Position numbers and translations under genes: made by a program. Below are positions 1 to 11,057 of a DNA stretch of 64,000 nt, in pieces. Below the pieces are notes generated by a model. It saw nothing but the letters and a program-made list of their open reading frames with translations. It had not been told where the DNA came from and made no database searches. Position 1 is the stretch's first letter. Each line of letters begins with the position of its first letter. Source of the DNA: CAYYFX01 sp964571855 (lineage in GTDB: Bacteria > ARS69); contig CAZNDO010000008.1 in the NCBI GenBank assembly GCA_964571855.1, positions 1-64,000 of the forward strand, in the 5' to 3' direction.

Positions 1-1501
<1,501 letters not shown>

Positions 1502-1658
1502 TCTCTCGTGCGACACGGTTCGTGCACAGGCAGGGTCACGCCGCGACTGCGCGGCGTCCCGGCGGGGAAGGGAATCCAGGAGCGCGTCCGACCGCGGATC
1601 CGCCGCGGGGCCAAACGGCCCCCCGCGAGGTCCCGGGGACGGCGCGGCCACCCGTTCG

Positions 1659-1734
1659 GGGGCTGTAGCTCAGCTGGGAGAGCACCGGCTTTGCAAGCCG
1701 GGGGTCACCGGTTCGATCCCGGTCAGCTCCACCA
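1659..1734 (+). tRNA. tRNA-Ala(UGC)
   Basis: A 76-nt cloverleaf with acceptor GGGGCTG/CAGCTCC (one G-U pair), encoded CCA, and anticodon loop TTTGCAA giving TGC. It is the second spacer tRNA of the rRNA operon, 157 nt after tRNA-Ile. Confidence 0.98.
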
Positions 1735-1833
1735 TCGCTCCGCAGAACCGCGCGCATGGGGAAAACGCTGGCATCTCCCGACGTCCACGTCGGCGAGTCG
1801 CAAATGCCGACCGCGCGAGGCGCGGTTCGTTCT

Positions 1834-1873
1834 TCGACAATCAAGGCTGACGAATCGGGATGAACGCCGAGTC
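1834..1873 (+). other. 5' half of the pre-23S processing stem
   Basis: The segment 1834-1855 is the reverse complement of 5610-5630 with one extra base. The next segment, 1856-1873, pairs with 5591-5608 with few mismatches. Together they form a stem of about 40 bp that encloses the 23S gene, as expected for an RNase III processing duplex. The pairing is seen directly in the sequence; the enzyme is inferred. Confidence 0.75.
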
Positions 1874-3381
1874 TGTCCGTCCATCGGGTGGTTCGCCGCC
1901 CGGGGGACGGCTGTATCGAGCACTGAGTAACGGATCAAGCTACTAAGGGCAGACGGTGGATGCCTTGGCGTCAGAAGGCGATGAAGGACGTGGTAAGCTG
2001 CGATAAGCCTCGGGGAGCTGCAAACAAGCTTTGAGCCGGGGATTTCCGAATGGGGAAACCCGCCCGGAGTCATGTCCGGGCGCCTGCGGGATGAATCCAT
2101 AGTCCCGCGGGAGCCAACGGGGGGAACTGAAACATCTAAGTACCCCCAGGAAGAGAAAGAAACCTCGATTCCCCCAGTAGCGGCGAGCGAACGGGGAACA
2201 GCCTAAACCGGGGGCGTGCTCAAGCCTGCACGCGTTGCGCCGCCGGTGTCGTGGGACGACGTCTGACCTCCGTGCGGGGAGGTCGGGGAGTCACAAAGTC
2301 CGGATCTAGCCGAACGGCCCTGGAAAGGCCGGCCAGAGCGGGTGATAGCCCCGTAGGCGAAAGATCACGGACCTCCCTGGACGACGCTCCCGAGTACCGC
2401 GGGACACGTGAAATCCTGTGGGAAGTCGCGGGGACCACCCCGCAAGGCTAAATACTCTCTGACGACCGATAGTGAAGCAGTACCGTGAGGGAAAGGTGAA
2501 AAGCACCCCTGGCGGGGAGTGAAATAGTACCTGAAACCGTCTGCTTACAAGCTGTGGAAGGTGAACCGGGATCCTTCGGGAATCCGGGGAACTGACCGCG
2601 TGCCTTTTGCATAATGATCCAGTGAGTTACTCGGGCGTGGCGAGGTTAAGCGGGGAAACCGCGGAGCCGTAGCGAAAGCGAGTCCGAAACGGGCGACCAG
2701 TCACGTCCGGTAGACGCGAAACCAGGTGATCTACCCATGGCCAGGTTAAAGCGCGCGTAGTGGCGCGTGGAGGACCGAACCCATTAGCGTTGAAAAGCTA
2801 TGGGATGAGCTGTGGGTAGGGGTGAAAGGCCAATCAAACCTGGAGATAGCTCGTTCTCCCCGAAATATTTTTAGGAATAGCCTCGTGCGTTCCGTGTCGG
2901 TGGTAGAGCACTGACTGGGCTAGGGGTCTCACCAGATTACCGAACCCATTCAAACTCCGAATGCCGACACGCCAAAGCACGGGAGTCAGGACGTGTGGGA
3001 TAAGCTGCACGGCCGAGAGGGAGAGAACCCAGATCGCCAGCTAAGGCCCCAAAATCAAGGCTAAGTGGAAAAGGATGTGAGTTCGCTGTGACAACTGGGA
3101 TGTTGGCTTAGAAGCAGCCACCATTTAAAGAAAGCGTAATAGCTCACCAGTCAAGTAAACTTGCGCCGATAATTCGCGGGACTCAAGCCTTGTGCCGAAG
3201 CTGCGGGACCCTTCGGGGTCGGTAGGGGAGCATTCCCTAGCTGCGAATGTGCGCTGCGAGGCGTGCTGGAGCGATGGGAAGAGACGATGCTGGAACGAGT
3301 AGCGAGAAAGCAGGTGAAAACCCTGCTCACCGTAAACCCGAGGTTTCCTGAGCAAGGTCAGTCCGCTCAGGGTCAGTCGGC

Positions 3382-3414
<33 letters not shown>

Positions 3415-3973
3415 GAAACGGGTTAATATTCCCGTACCGCCGGTGAGACGTTTGACCGAAGGGGGAACGCAGAAGGGAAAGTCAGCCTCCGACCGGTTGT
3501 GGAGGTCCAAGCGGGTAGGGAGATCCCATAGGCAAATCCGTGGGGTCAATTCCGAGACGCGACGGGGAGGGGCTCAGCCCCGCAAACTGACTGTCACCAG
3601 GCTGCCGAGAAAATCCTCTAAGGGAGTCGATCAGGCGACCGTACCGCAAACCGACACAGGTGGGTGAGGAGAGTATCCTCAGGTGCTCGAGAGAACCGTG
3701 GTTAAGGAACTAGGCAAAATGACCCCGTAACTTCGGGAGAAGGGGTGCCCTTTTAAGGTGATGCTCTTCGCGAGCGGAGCCGGAAGGGGCCGCAGTGAAG
3801 TGGCTTGCGCGACTGTTTACCAAAAACACAGGTCTCTGCGAAGTCGACGAGACGACGTATAGGGACTGACACCTGCCCGGTGCCGGAAGGTTAAATGGCG
3901 GGGTTAGCCGCAAGGCGAAGCTCCAAAATGAAGCCCCGGTAAACGGCGGCCGTAACTCTAACGGTCCTAAGGT

Positions 3974-4603
3974 TGGTAACGCAGCCTTAGTCAAACCGAG
4001 CCATATGCGGGAAACTCCTCCAAAGCCGACCGGTACTCGCCGGCCCTCCGGGGCGCGGCAGTAAGAATCCGGCGGACATGGGGACGATCCGCAGGGAAGG
4101 CCCGCGACATGCCGCGGGAACCCTCAGAGACTTGATGCTCGGGTGGTGTCGATGAAGCTCGAGGCGCAATGGATCACAGGTTTCGTGGACGGCGAGGGCT
4201 GTTTCCACGTCGGGATCAGCTCGCACTCCGGGATGAGGACCGGCTTCCAGGTCCTGCCGGAGTTCACCGTCGTGCAGCACGAACGCGATGTGCAGGTCCT
4301 GCACGCGCTCAAGGCCCATTTCGGGTGCGGCGTGGTTCGAAGGAACCACGGCGACCGGATGGCCTGGCGGGTGCGGGATCGCCGGCATCTGCTGGAGCAC
4401 ATCGTTCCGTTCTTCCTCAAGCATCCGCTGAAGTCGAAGAAGCACGTGGACTTCCTAAAGTTCCGCCGCGTGCTGCTGCTGATGGAGGCGGAGGTTCATC
4501 TGAGGCCGGAAGGTCTGGCGGAGATCCGCCGGATCGCGAAGGCGATGAACCGAGGCACCACAAGGTAAAGTCCGGCCCGGCCGGAAACTGTCGGGAGCAA
4601 CCG
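3974..4603 (+). mobile_element. group I self-splicing intron in 23S rRNA (site L1931)
   Basis: Intron of 630 nt. The 5' exon CTAAGGT (3967-3973) pairs with the internal guide GCCTTAG (3984-3990), leaving a U-G wobble at the 5' splice site; this is the defining P1 helix of group I introns. The intron ends in G (4603). All four core elements are recognisable: P-like ATGCGGGAAACT near 4004, Q-like GATCCGCAGGGAAG at 4086-4099, R-like TCAGAGACTT near 4124 and S-like AAGGTAAAGTCC near 4563. The GACT/AGTC pairing between R and S gives P7. P8 is closed by GTGGTG (4143-4148) and CACCAC (4556-4561), and its loop holds the endonuclease gene. Introns at this same site are known in Thermotoga and Simkania 23S genes (established knowledge). 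Exact core pairing still needs a covariance model. Confidence 0.93.
4152..4568 (+). CDS. LAGLIDADG homing endonuclease, intron-encoded
   Basis: This 138-residue protein should cut intronless 23S alleles at the exon junction so that the intron is copied in by repair. It has one LAGLIDADG motif, WITGFVDGEGCF at residues 7-18, with E15 at the position of the catalytic acid of I-CreI. A single motif and short length imply a homodimer, as in I-CreI. The rest has the basic, mixed alpha/beta character of the family. The ATG at 4152 was chosen; two in-frame GTG codons at 4143 and 4146 would add three residues but lie in the P8 stem. There is no clear ribosome binding site. The stop TAA (4566-4568) lies within the intron S element, so translation and ribozyme folding share sequence. 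The frame is intact, so the enzyme may be active. Confidence 0.9.
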   Translation: MKLEAQWITGFVDGEGCFHVGISSHSGMRTGFQVLPEFTVVQHERDVQVLHALKAHFGCGVVRRNHGDRMAWRVRDRRHLLEHIVPFFLKHPLKSKKHVDFLKFRRVLLLMEAEVHLRPEGLAEIRRIAKAMNRGTTR

Positions 4604-4642
<39 letters not shown>

Positions 4643-4904
4643 TGGTGTAACGACGTAAGCTCTGTCTCAACCACGGACTCGGCGAAACTGCAGTATCGGT
4701 GAAGATACCGATTACCCGCGGCAGGACAGAGAGACCCCGTGCACCTTTACTGTACCCTGGTATTGGAATTTGGCATTGCCTGTGTAGGATAGGTGGGAGG
4801 CGTTGAGCCGGGAGCGCCAGCTCTCGGGGAGCCATCCTTGAAATACCACCCTTGCAACGTCGAGTTTCTAACCGTTCGCCCTGAAGCGGGCAGCGGAACA
4901 GTGC

Positions 4905-4937
<33 letters not shown>

Positions 4938-5097
4938 AAAACAATAACGGAGGCGCACAAAGGTTCCCTCAGCGCGTTTGGCAATCGCGCGTAGAGTGCA
5001 AAGGCATAAGGGAGCTTGACTGCGAGACCCACAAGTCGAGCAGGTGGGAAACCAGGTCTTAGTGATCCGGTGGTTCCGAGTGGAAGGGCCATCGCTT

Positions 5098-5146
<49 letters not shown>

Positions 5147-5150
5147 TCAT

Positions 5151-5219
<69 letters not shown>

Positions 5220-5233
5220 TTGGCTGTTCGCCA

Positions 5234-5285
<52 letters not shown>

Positions 5286-5317
5286 TATCCGCCGTGGGCG
5301 TCAGGAAGTTTGAGGGG

Positions 5318-5363
<46 letters not shown>

Positions 5364-5392
5364 ACCAGTTGTGTCGCCAGATGCATCGCTGG

Positions 5393-5445
<53 letters not shown>

Positions 5446-5590
5446 CCCGAGATGAGACTTCCCTCCACGCAAGTGGCTGAAGGGTCCTCGGAGACGACGA
5501 GGTCGATAGGCGGGAGGTGTAAGCGCAGTAATGCGTTCAGCCGACCCGTACTAATCACCCGTGAGGCTTGATCATATCTTGCTCGATCAG

Positions 5591-5630
5591 GACTCACGTT
5601 CAGTCCCGTATTCGTCACCTTGATTGTCGA
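5591..5630 (+). other. 3' half of the pre-23S processing stem
   Basis: Complementary partner of 1834-1873. Positions 5610-5630 pair with 1855-1834, and 5591-5608 pair with 1873-1856, which brings the two ends of the 23S precursor together. It lies in the 23S-5S spacer. Confidence 0.75.
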
Positions 5631-5674
5631 GTCTTACGGCCGGCGTCCGCTCGCGCGGACGGCGGTCGCGGAGT

Positions 5675-5795
<121 letters not shown>

Positions 5796-5800
5796 CTATC

Positions 5801-5838
5801 GAAGGGGACGCGCACACGCGCGTCCCCTTCTCCTTTTC
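5801..5838 (+). terminator. rho-independent terminator of the rRNA operon
   Basis: Perfect 12-bp stem GAAGGGGACGCG/CGCGTCCCCTTC (5801-5812 with 5819-5830) with a 6-nt loop, followed by a pyrimidine run containing TCCTTTT. It stands a few bases after 5S, as expected for the end of the operon. Confidence 0.9.
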
Positions 5839-5955
5839 CCCTCCGTTCCCCGGTTCCCCCGGCGTCCCCCGCGGCCGGGGGGCGGACTTTCCCGCGCGCT
5901 CGGGTGCGCTGTCCGTTCCCGCGCGGCGAGGTAGCTTGCGCGAAGGGGCGTCGCG

Positions 5956-5985
5956 TTGACGCGCGTTCGACGCGGGACGTATCCT
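5956..5985 (+). promoter_or_regulatory. putative sigma70-type promoter for the EF-G-like gene
   Basis: TTGACG (5956-5961), 18-bp spacer, TATCCT (5980-5985). It lies about 70 bp before the GTG start at 6054, in the gap after the rRNA terminator. Found by motif only. Confidence 0.55.
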
Positions 5986-6053
5986 CGCGAGCCCTGCCGA
6001 GTGGCACCGGCCGCCGCACCGCGGCCCAACCCGCGCTCTTCGAGGAGGCTCCC

Positions 6054-8135
6054 GTGAAACCCTTCGCGCCCAACGATCACCGCAACGTCGCCCTCGTCGG
6101 TCACGGTGGGGCGGGGAAGACGTCGCTGGCGGAGGCGCTCCTCTTCCGCGCGAAGGCGGTGCCGCGCCTCGGCTCGGTGCAGGACGGCTCGTCCACCCTG
6201 GACTACCTGCCGGAGGAGCAGCGGCGGAAGGGCACGGTCTCGCTGGCGATCGCCACGTTCGAGCACGCCGGCAAGCGCATCACGCTGATCGACACGCCCG
6301 GGTTCCCGGACTTCGAGGCGGAGCTCGTGGCCGGCCTGCACGCGGCCAGCTCCGCGCTGCTCGTGGTGTCGGCGGAGTCCGGGGTGGGCGTGGGCGCGGA
6401 GCTCGCGTGGAAGCGCATCCGGGCCATGGGGATGCCGGCCGCCATCGTGATCAACGGGATGGACAAGGAGCACGCCGACGCGGAGAAGGCGTTCGCGTCC
6501 GTCCGCGCGAAGATCGGCAAGGCCGCCGTGGCCATGCAGATCCCGATGGGCTCCGGCGCCAGCTTCACCGGCGAGATCGACGTGCTGCGGAACCAGGCGC
6601 TCACGTTCAAGGCCGAGGGCGCGGACAAGGGGCCGGTGCCGCCCCAGTACCAGGACGCCGTGGCGGAGGCGCGCGCCAGCCTCATGGAGAACGCCGCGGA
6701 GACGTCCGAGGAGCTCATGAGCAAGTACTTCGACGCCGGTGAGCTTTCCCAGGAGGAGATGGTCCGCGGGTTCCACGAGGGCGTGGCGCACGCGGAGATC
6801 TTCCCGGTGTTCTACACCTCCGCGGTCGCGGGGCGCGGGCTCGGGCAGATCCTCGACGGGATCGCCGACCTGATGCCGGGACCGGCGGACCGGCCCGACG
6901 CGCACGGCGTGCACCCGGACACCGGCGAGAGCCTGACCCGCCCGCCGCGGGAGGACGCGCCGCTCGCCGCCCACGTGTTCAAGACCGCGTCCGAGCCGCA
7001 CGTGGGCGAGCTCTTCTACGTGAAGGTGGTCTCCGGCGTCCTGCGCGCCGGCGCCGAGGTCTGGAACGCGGGCAAGGGGGACAGCGAGAAGGTGTCGCAG
7101 CTGTTCTTCGCGGTCGGCAAGACCCGCAAGGACACGGACGCGCTCGTGGCCGGGGACATCGGCGTGGCGGTCAAGCTCCGCGTCTCCCGGACGAACGACA
7201 CGCTGTGCGACAAGGCGTCGCCCATCAGGCTGGATCCCATCCCGTTCCCGCCGGCCGTCATCGACTTCTCCATCCGCACCACCAAGGCGGGCGAGGAGGA
7301 CAAGATGGGCACGGGCCTGGGGCGGCTGCAGCACGAGGATCCGTCGTTCCATTACCGGCACGACGACGAGACGCACGAGTCCATCGTCTCCGGGATGGGG
7401 GAGACGCACCTGGAGCTGATGGTCCAGCGCCTCAAGGAGCGGTTCAACGTGGAGGTGGAGCTCTCGCCGCCGCGCATCCCGTTCCGCGAGACCATCCGCG
7501 GCAAGGCCGAGGTGCACGCCCGCCACAAGAAGCAGACCGGCGGCCGCGGGCAGTTCGCCGACGTGCACGTGCGCCTGGAGCCCCTGCCGGAGGGCCAGGG
7601 CTTCGAGTTCGTGGACGAGATCGTGGGCGGCGTGGTGCCGGGGCGCTTCGTGCCCGCCGTGGAGAAGGGCATCCGCGAGGCCATGGTGAAGGGCGCCATC
7701 GCGGGGTACCCCATGGTGGACTTCCGGGCCGCCCTGTTCGACGGGAGCTACCACACCGTGGACTCGTCCGAGGCGGCGTTCAAGATCGCCGGCGGGATGG
7801 CGTTCCGGCAGGCCGCGCAGCAGGCGCGCCCCACCATCCTCGAGCCGTACCTGATCGTGAAGGTGACCGCCCCGAAGGACTACCTCGGCGACATCATGGG
7901 GGACCTCAGCTCGCGGCGCGGTCGCATCCAGGGCACCGAGGCCGTGGACGACGACCAGGTCGTCACCGCGCAGGTCCCGATGTCGGAGATGCGCCGCTAC
8001 GCCATGGACCTGCGGCAGATGACGCAGGGGCGCGGCACGTTCGAGCGGCAGTACTCGCACTACGAGGAGGTGCCGCGCGACGTGCTCGACAAGCTGATCG
8101 CCGAGGGCCGCGTGGCGCAGGAGGAGGTCGCGTAG
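6054..8135 (+). CDS. elongation factor G-like translational GTPase
   Basis: This 693-residue protein has the EF-G domain order: GTPase (about 1-270), beta-barrel domain II, then domains III-V ending with an EF-G-like C terminus. The P-loop is GHGGAGKT (16-23) and G3 is DTPGFPDF (about 80). G4 is N-G-M-D (134-137), with glycine where canonical factors have lysine. G1 and G2 also differ from housekeeping EF-G (AHIDAGKT), which places it with the EF-G2/EF-G-like subfamily rather than the main translocase. An in-frame extension reaches back to 5904, but GAGGAGG at 6042-6048 sets the GTG at 6054. It is monocistronic-looking or leads yebC, which starts 4 bp later. The exact role of this subfamily is unsettled; ribosome binding with GTP hydrolysis is likely. 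Confidence 0.9.
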   Translation: MKPFAPNDHRNVALVGHGGAGKTSLAEALLFRAKAVPRLGSVQDGSSTLDYLPEEQRRKGTVSLAIATFEHAGKRITLIDTPGFPDFEAELVAGLHAASSALLVVSAESGVGVGAELAWKRIRAMGMPAAIVINGMDKEHADAEKAFASVRAKIGKAAVAMQIPMGSGASFTGEIDVLRNQALTFKAEGADKGPVPPQYQDAVAEARASLMENAAETSEELMSKYFDAGELSQEEMVRGFHEGVAHAEIFPVFYTSAVAGRGLGQILDGIADLMPGPADRPDAHGVHPDTGESLTRPPREDAPLAAHVFKTASEPHVGELFYVKVVSGVLRAGAEVWNAGKGDSEKVSQLFFAVGKTRKDTDALVAGDIGVAVKLRVSRTNDTLCDKASPIRLDPIPFPPAVIDFSIRTTKAGEEDKMGTGLGRLQHEDPSFHYRHDDETHESIVSGMGETHLELMVQRLKERFNVEVELSPPRIPFRETIRGKAEVHARHKKQTGGRGQFADVHVRLEPLPEGQGFEFVDEIVGGVVPGRFVPAVEKGIREAMVKGAIAGYPMVDFRAALFDGSYHTVDSSEAAFKIAGGMAFRQAAQQARPTILEPYLIVKVTAPKDYLGDIMGDLSSRRGRIQGTEAVDDDQVVTAQVPMSEMRRYAMDLRQMTQGRGTFERQYSHYEEVPRDVLDKLIAEGRVAQEEVA

Positions 8136-8139
8136 GGTC

Positions 8140-8889
8140 GTGTCCGGCCACTCCAAGTGGAGCACGATCAAGCGCAAGAAGGCGGCCACGGACGCGGCGC
8201 GCGGGAAGGTGTTCACGCGCCTCACGCGGGAGATCATCGCGGCGGCGCGCGCCGGCGGCGGTGACCCCGCGGGCAACGCCCGGCTCCGCACCGCGATCCA
8301 GGCGGCGAAGGCCGGCAACATGCCGAACGCGAACATCGATCGCGCGATCAAGCGGGGCACGGGCGAGCTGGAAGGCGCGACCTACGAGGAGATCGCGCTG
8401 GAGGGATACGGTCCGGGCGGGGTGGCGCTCTACATCGAGGTGCTGACCGACAACCGGAACCGCACGGTGGCCGACGTGCGGCACCTGCTGACCCGCCACG
8501 GCGGGTCCATGGGCGAGGCCGGCTCGGTGGCGTGGATGTTCACGCCGAAGGGGAGCCTCGCGGTGGCCGCGGCGGGGCGGACCGAGGAGCAGCTGATGGA
8601 GCTCGCCGCGAACGCGGGCGCGGAGGACCTGACCCTGGAGGAGGAAGGGGCCTCCGTGGTCACGCCGCCGGCCGAGCTCTTCGCCGTGAAGGAGTCGCTG
8701 GAGGCGGCCGGGCTCGCGGTGGAGTCGGCGCAACTCGTGCGGATCCCGCAGAGCACCGTGCACCTGGAGGGGCGGGACGCCGAGCAGCTGCTGAAGCTGC
8801 TGGACGCCCTGGAGGAGCACGACGACGTGCAGCACGTGTCCGCGAACTTCGACATTCCCGAGGCGATCCTGCAGGCCCACGGGAGCTGA
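8140..8889 (+). CDS. yebC: YebC/PmpR family protein
   Basis: 249 residues, full family length. It begins with the family signature SGHSKWSTIKRKKA and continues with the conserved F-T-R-L-T-R-E-I block and the N-x-P-N-A-N-I-D-R-A-I-K segment. Family members act as DNA-binding regulators or, in more recent work, as translation factors that relieve ribosome stalling; the sequence does not decide between them. The GTG start lies 4 bp after the EF-G-like stop. It is followed by ruvC 8 bp later, the classic yebC-ruvCAB order, so the five genes are probably one transcript. Confidence 0.96.
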   Translation: MSGHSKWSTIKRKKAATDAARGKVFTRLTREIIAAARAGGGDPAGNARLRTAIQAAKAGNMPNANIDRAIKRGTGELEGATYEEIALEGYGPGGVALYIEVLTDNRNRTVADVRHLLTRHGGSMGEAGSVAWMFTPKGSLAVAAAGRTEEQLMELAANAGAEDLTLEEEGASVVTPPAELFAVKESLEAAGLAVESAQLVRIPQSTVHLEGRDAEQLLKLLDALEEHDDVQHVSANFDIPEAILQAHGS

Positions 8890-8897
8890 GGAGCATC

Positions 8898-9389
8898 GTG
8901 CGCGTTCTCGGGCTGGACCCGTCCTCGGTGGCGACGGGCTGGGGGATCGTGGACGGGGACGCCCGCGCGGCGCGCGCCGTGGACTGGGGCGTGTTCCGCG
9001 CGTCGCCGCGCGCGCCCGTGCCGGAGCGCCTCGCCGCCATCCACGAGGGGCTGACCGGCGTGCTGTCCCGCTTCGCGGTGGATGCCGTGGTCCTGGAGTC
9101 GGCGTTCGTGCACCGCAACGCGCGGACGGCCATGGCGCTGGGCGAGGTCCGCGGCGTGGTCCTGCTCGCCGCGGCCGCGGCGGGGCCGCCGATCGTGGAG
9201 TACTCCGCCTCCGAGATCAAGCGCGCGGCCGTGGGCTACGGCGCGGCGGACAAGGAGCAGGTGGCGCGCATGATGGAGCGCGTGCTCGGCGCCGCCGCGC
9301 TGCCGCCGGACGCGGCGGACGCGCTGGCCGCCGCGTGGTGCCACCTGTCGCGCGCGGCGCGGCCGGTGAGCCGGATCCCCGCGCGATGA
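8898..9389 (+). CDS. ruvC: crossover junction endodeoxyribonuclease RuvC
   Basis: This 163-residue nuclease resolves Holliday junctions with RuvAB. The four acidic catalytic residues fall where they do in E. coli: D7 (in VLGLDPS), E67 (LESAF), D138 and D141 (PPDAADAL). The GTG start at 8898 follows the sequence GAGGAGC, which overlaps the yebC stop. An open frame extends upstream into yebC but lacks RuvC features and is rejected. Its stop TGA overlaps the ATG of ruvA (ATGA), which implies translational coupling. Confidence 0.97.
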   Translation: MRVLGLDPSSVATGWGIVDGDARAARAVDWGVFRASPRAPVPERLAAIHEGLTGVLSRFAVDAVVLESAFVHRNARTAMALGEVRGVVLLAAAAAGPPIVEYSASEIKRAAVGYGAADKEQVARMMERVLGAAALPPDAADALAAAWCHLSRAARPVSRIPAR

Positions 9390-9970
9390 TCCACCACATC
9401 GACGGCGTCCTGGAGGGGAAGTTCCCCGGCCGGCTCGTGCTCGACGTCGGCGGCGTGGGCTTCGAGGTGCACGTCACCGAGGCCACGTGGCGCGAGGCCG
9501 GCATCGTCGGTTCGCGCGTGCGGCTGCTCACGCACGCCGTGATCCGCGAGGATGCGTGGAGCCTGTACGGCTTCCGGCGCGAGGACGACCGAGGCCTGTT
9601 CCGGCTCCTGCTGGAGGTCCAGGGCGTGGGCCCGAAGGTAGCGCTGGCGGTGATGTCCGGGCTGCCCGCGGACCGGCTGCGCGGCGCGATCGCGGACGCG
9701 GACGTGGCCACGCTGACGCGCGTGCCCGGCGTGGGGAAGAAGACCGCGCAGCGCATGGTCGTGGATCTGAAGGACAAGCTGGCGGCGTTCGCGGGCGCCG
9801 GCACGAGCGAGGCGGTCCCCGCCGACGGCGAGGGGGACGACGCCGTGGACGCGCTCGTCGCGCTCGGATACCCTCGCGCCGTCGCGCGCGACGCGGTGCG
9901 CGGGGCGCGGGCGGAGCACGCCGGCGCCGCCGTGGAGATCGTCCTGCGCGACGCGCTCCGCCGCCTCTAG
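9386..9970 (+). CDS. ruvA: Holliday junction branch migration protein RuvA
   Basis: 194 residues. An N-terminal OB-fold (starting MIHHIDGVLEGK) is followed by helix-hairpin-helix motifs (VQGVGPKVALAVMSG and VPGVGKKTAQRMVVDLKDK) that grip junction DNA. After a flexible linker, a small C-terminal domain (about 150-194, DAVDALVALGYP) contacts RuvB. The ATG at 9386 overlaps the ruvC stop. RuvA tetramers hold the four-way junction open while RuvB drives migration. Confidence 0.97.
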   Translation: MIHHIDGVLEGKFPGRLVLDVGGVGFEVHVTEATWREAGIVGSRVRLLTHAVIREDAWSLYGFRREDDRGLFRLLLEVQGVGPKVALAVMSGLPADRLRGAIADADVATLTRVPGVGKKTAQRMVVDLKDKLAAFAGAGTSEAVPADGEGDDAVDALVALGYPRAVARDAVRGARAEHAGAAVEIVLRDALRRL

Positions 9971-9991
9971 GCTCCGCACGAAGGGGAACCC

Positions 9992-11032
9992 GTGGACCAC
10001 CGGCGCGAAACGGATCCCGCCTCGGCCCCCGCCGAGCGGGAGTGGGACAGGAGCCTCCGCCCGGAGCGGCTCGCGGAGTTCGTGGGCCAGCCGCACCTGC
10101 GCGAGTCGCTGCAGATCTTCCTGGAGGCGGCGCGCGGGCGCGGGGAGCCGCTGGACCACGTGCTGCTCGTCGGACCGCCGGGGCTGGGCAAGACCACGCT
10201 GGCGTGCATCCTCGCGCGCGAGATGGGCGTGGAGGCGCGCATCACGTCCGGCCCCGTGCTGGAGCGGCCCGGGGATCTCGCCGGCGTGCTCACGAACCTC
10301 GAGGAGCGCGAGGTCCTCTTCATCGACGAGATCCACCGGCTCAGCCGCGTGGTGGAGGAGTACATCTACCCGGCCATGGAGGACTTCCGGCTGGACATCG
10401 TCCTGGACAAGGGACCAGCGGCGCGCTCGCTCCGGCTCTCGCTCGCGCGCTTCACGCTGATCGGCGCCACCACGCGCGCCGGGATGATGACGAGCCCCCT
10501 GCGCTCGCGCTTCGGGTTCGTGGCCCGGCTGGACTTCTATCCCGCGGAGGACCTGGTGGCCATCCTGAACCGGTCGGCCGCGGTCATCGGCGCGCGGCTC
10601 ACGGAGGAGGGCGCCATGGAGATCGCGCGGCGCGCCCGCGGCACGCCGCGCATCGCGAACCGGCTGTTGCGGCGCGTGCGGGACTACGCGGAGGTGCGCG
10701 CGCGCGGGCTCGTGGACAAGGACGTGGCGTCGGACGCGCTGGACCTCCTCGCGGTGGACGGGTGCGGCCTGGACGAGATGGACCTCCGCATCCTCGGCAC
10801 CATCCTCGGCAAGTTCGACGGCGGGCCCGTGGGGTTGAACACCGTGGCCGCCGCGGTCGGCGAGGAGGCGGAGACGCTGGAGGAGATCTACGAGCCGTAC
10901 CTCGTGAAGGAGGGCTTCCTCGCGCGCACGCCGCGCGGGCGCGTGGTCACGGACCGCGCGGCGGATCACCTCGGCGTGCCCCGCCCGCGCCGCCAGGCCC
11001 CGGCCGCCGCGGGGGACCTGTTCGCGTCGTGA
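9992..11032 (+). CDS. ruvB: Holliday junction helicase RuvB
   Basis: 346-residue AAA+ ATPase that pumps DNA arms through the RuvA-bound junction. It has Walker A GPPGLGKT (about 61-68), Walker B LFIDEIHRL and the arginine-finger/sensor segment GATTRAGMMTSPLRSRFG. The C-terminal winged helix includes LGTILGKFDGGPVGLNT. The GTG start at 9992 has AAGGGGAA 4 bp upstream. It completes the yebC-ruvC-ruvA-ruvB set. The next gene, queA, starts 25 bp later, a common bacterial neighbour. Confidence 0.98.
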   Translation: MDHRRETDPASAPAEREWDRSLRPERLAEFVGQPHLRESLQIFLEAARGRGEPLDHVLLVGPPGLGKTTLACILAREMGVEARITSGPVLERPGDLAGVLTNLEEREVLFIDEIHRLSRVVEEYIYPAMEDFRLDIVLDKGPAARSLRLSLARFTLIGATTRAGMMTSPLRSRFGFVARLDFYPAEDLVAILNRSAAVIGARLTEEGAMEIARRARGTPRIANRLLRRVRDYAEVRARGLVDKDVASDALDLLAVDGCGLDEMDLRILGTILGKFDGGPVGLNTVAAAVGEEAETLEEIYEPYLVKEGFLARTPRGRVVTDRAADHLGVPRPRRQAPAAAGDLFAS

Positions 11033-11057
11033 CCGGCCGCCGCGCCGCCGCCCTCCC

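Noticed and set aside
5796..8360. 854-codon minus-strand frame opposite the EF-G-like gene and yebC
   Set aside because: It mirrors the real genes codon by codon, has no recognised domain and crosses the 5S terminator region.
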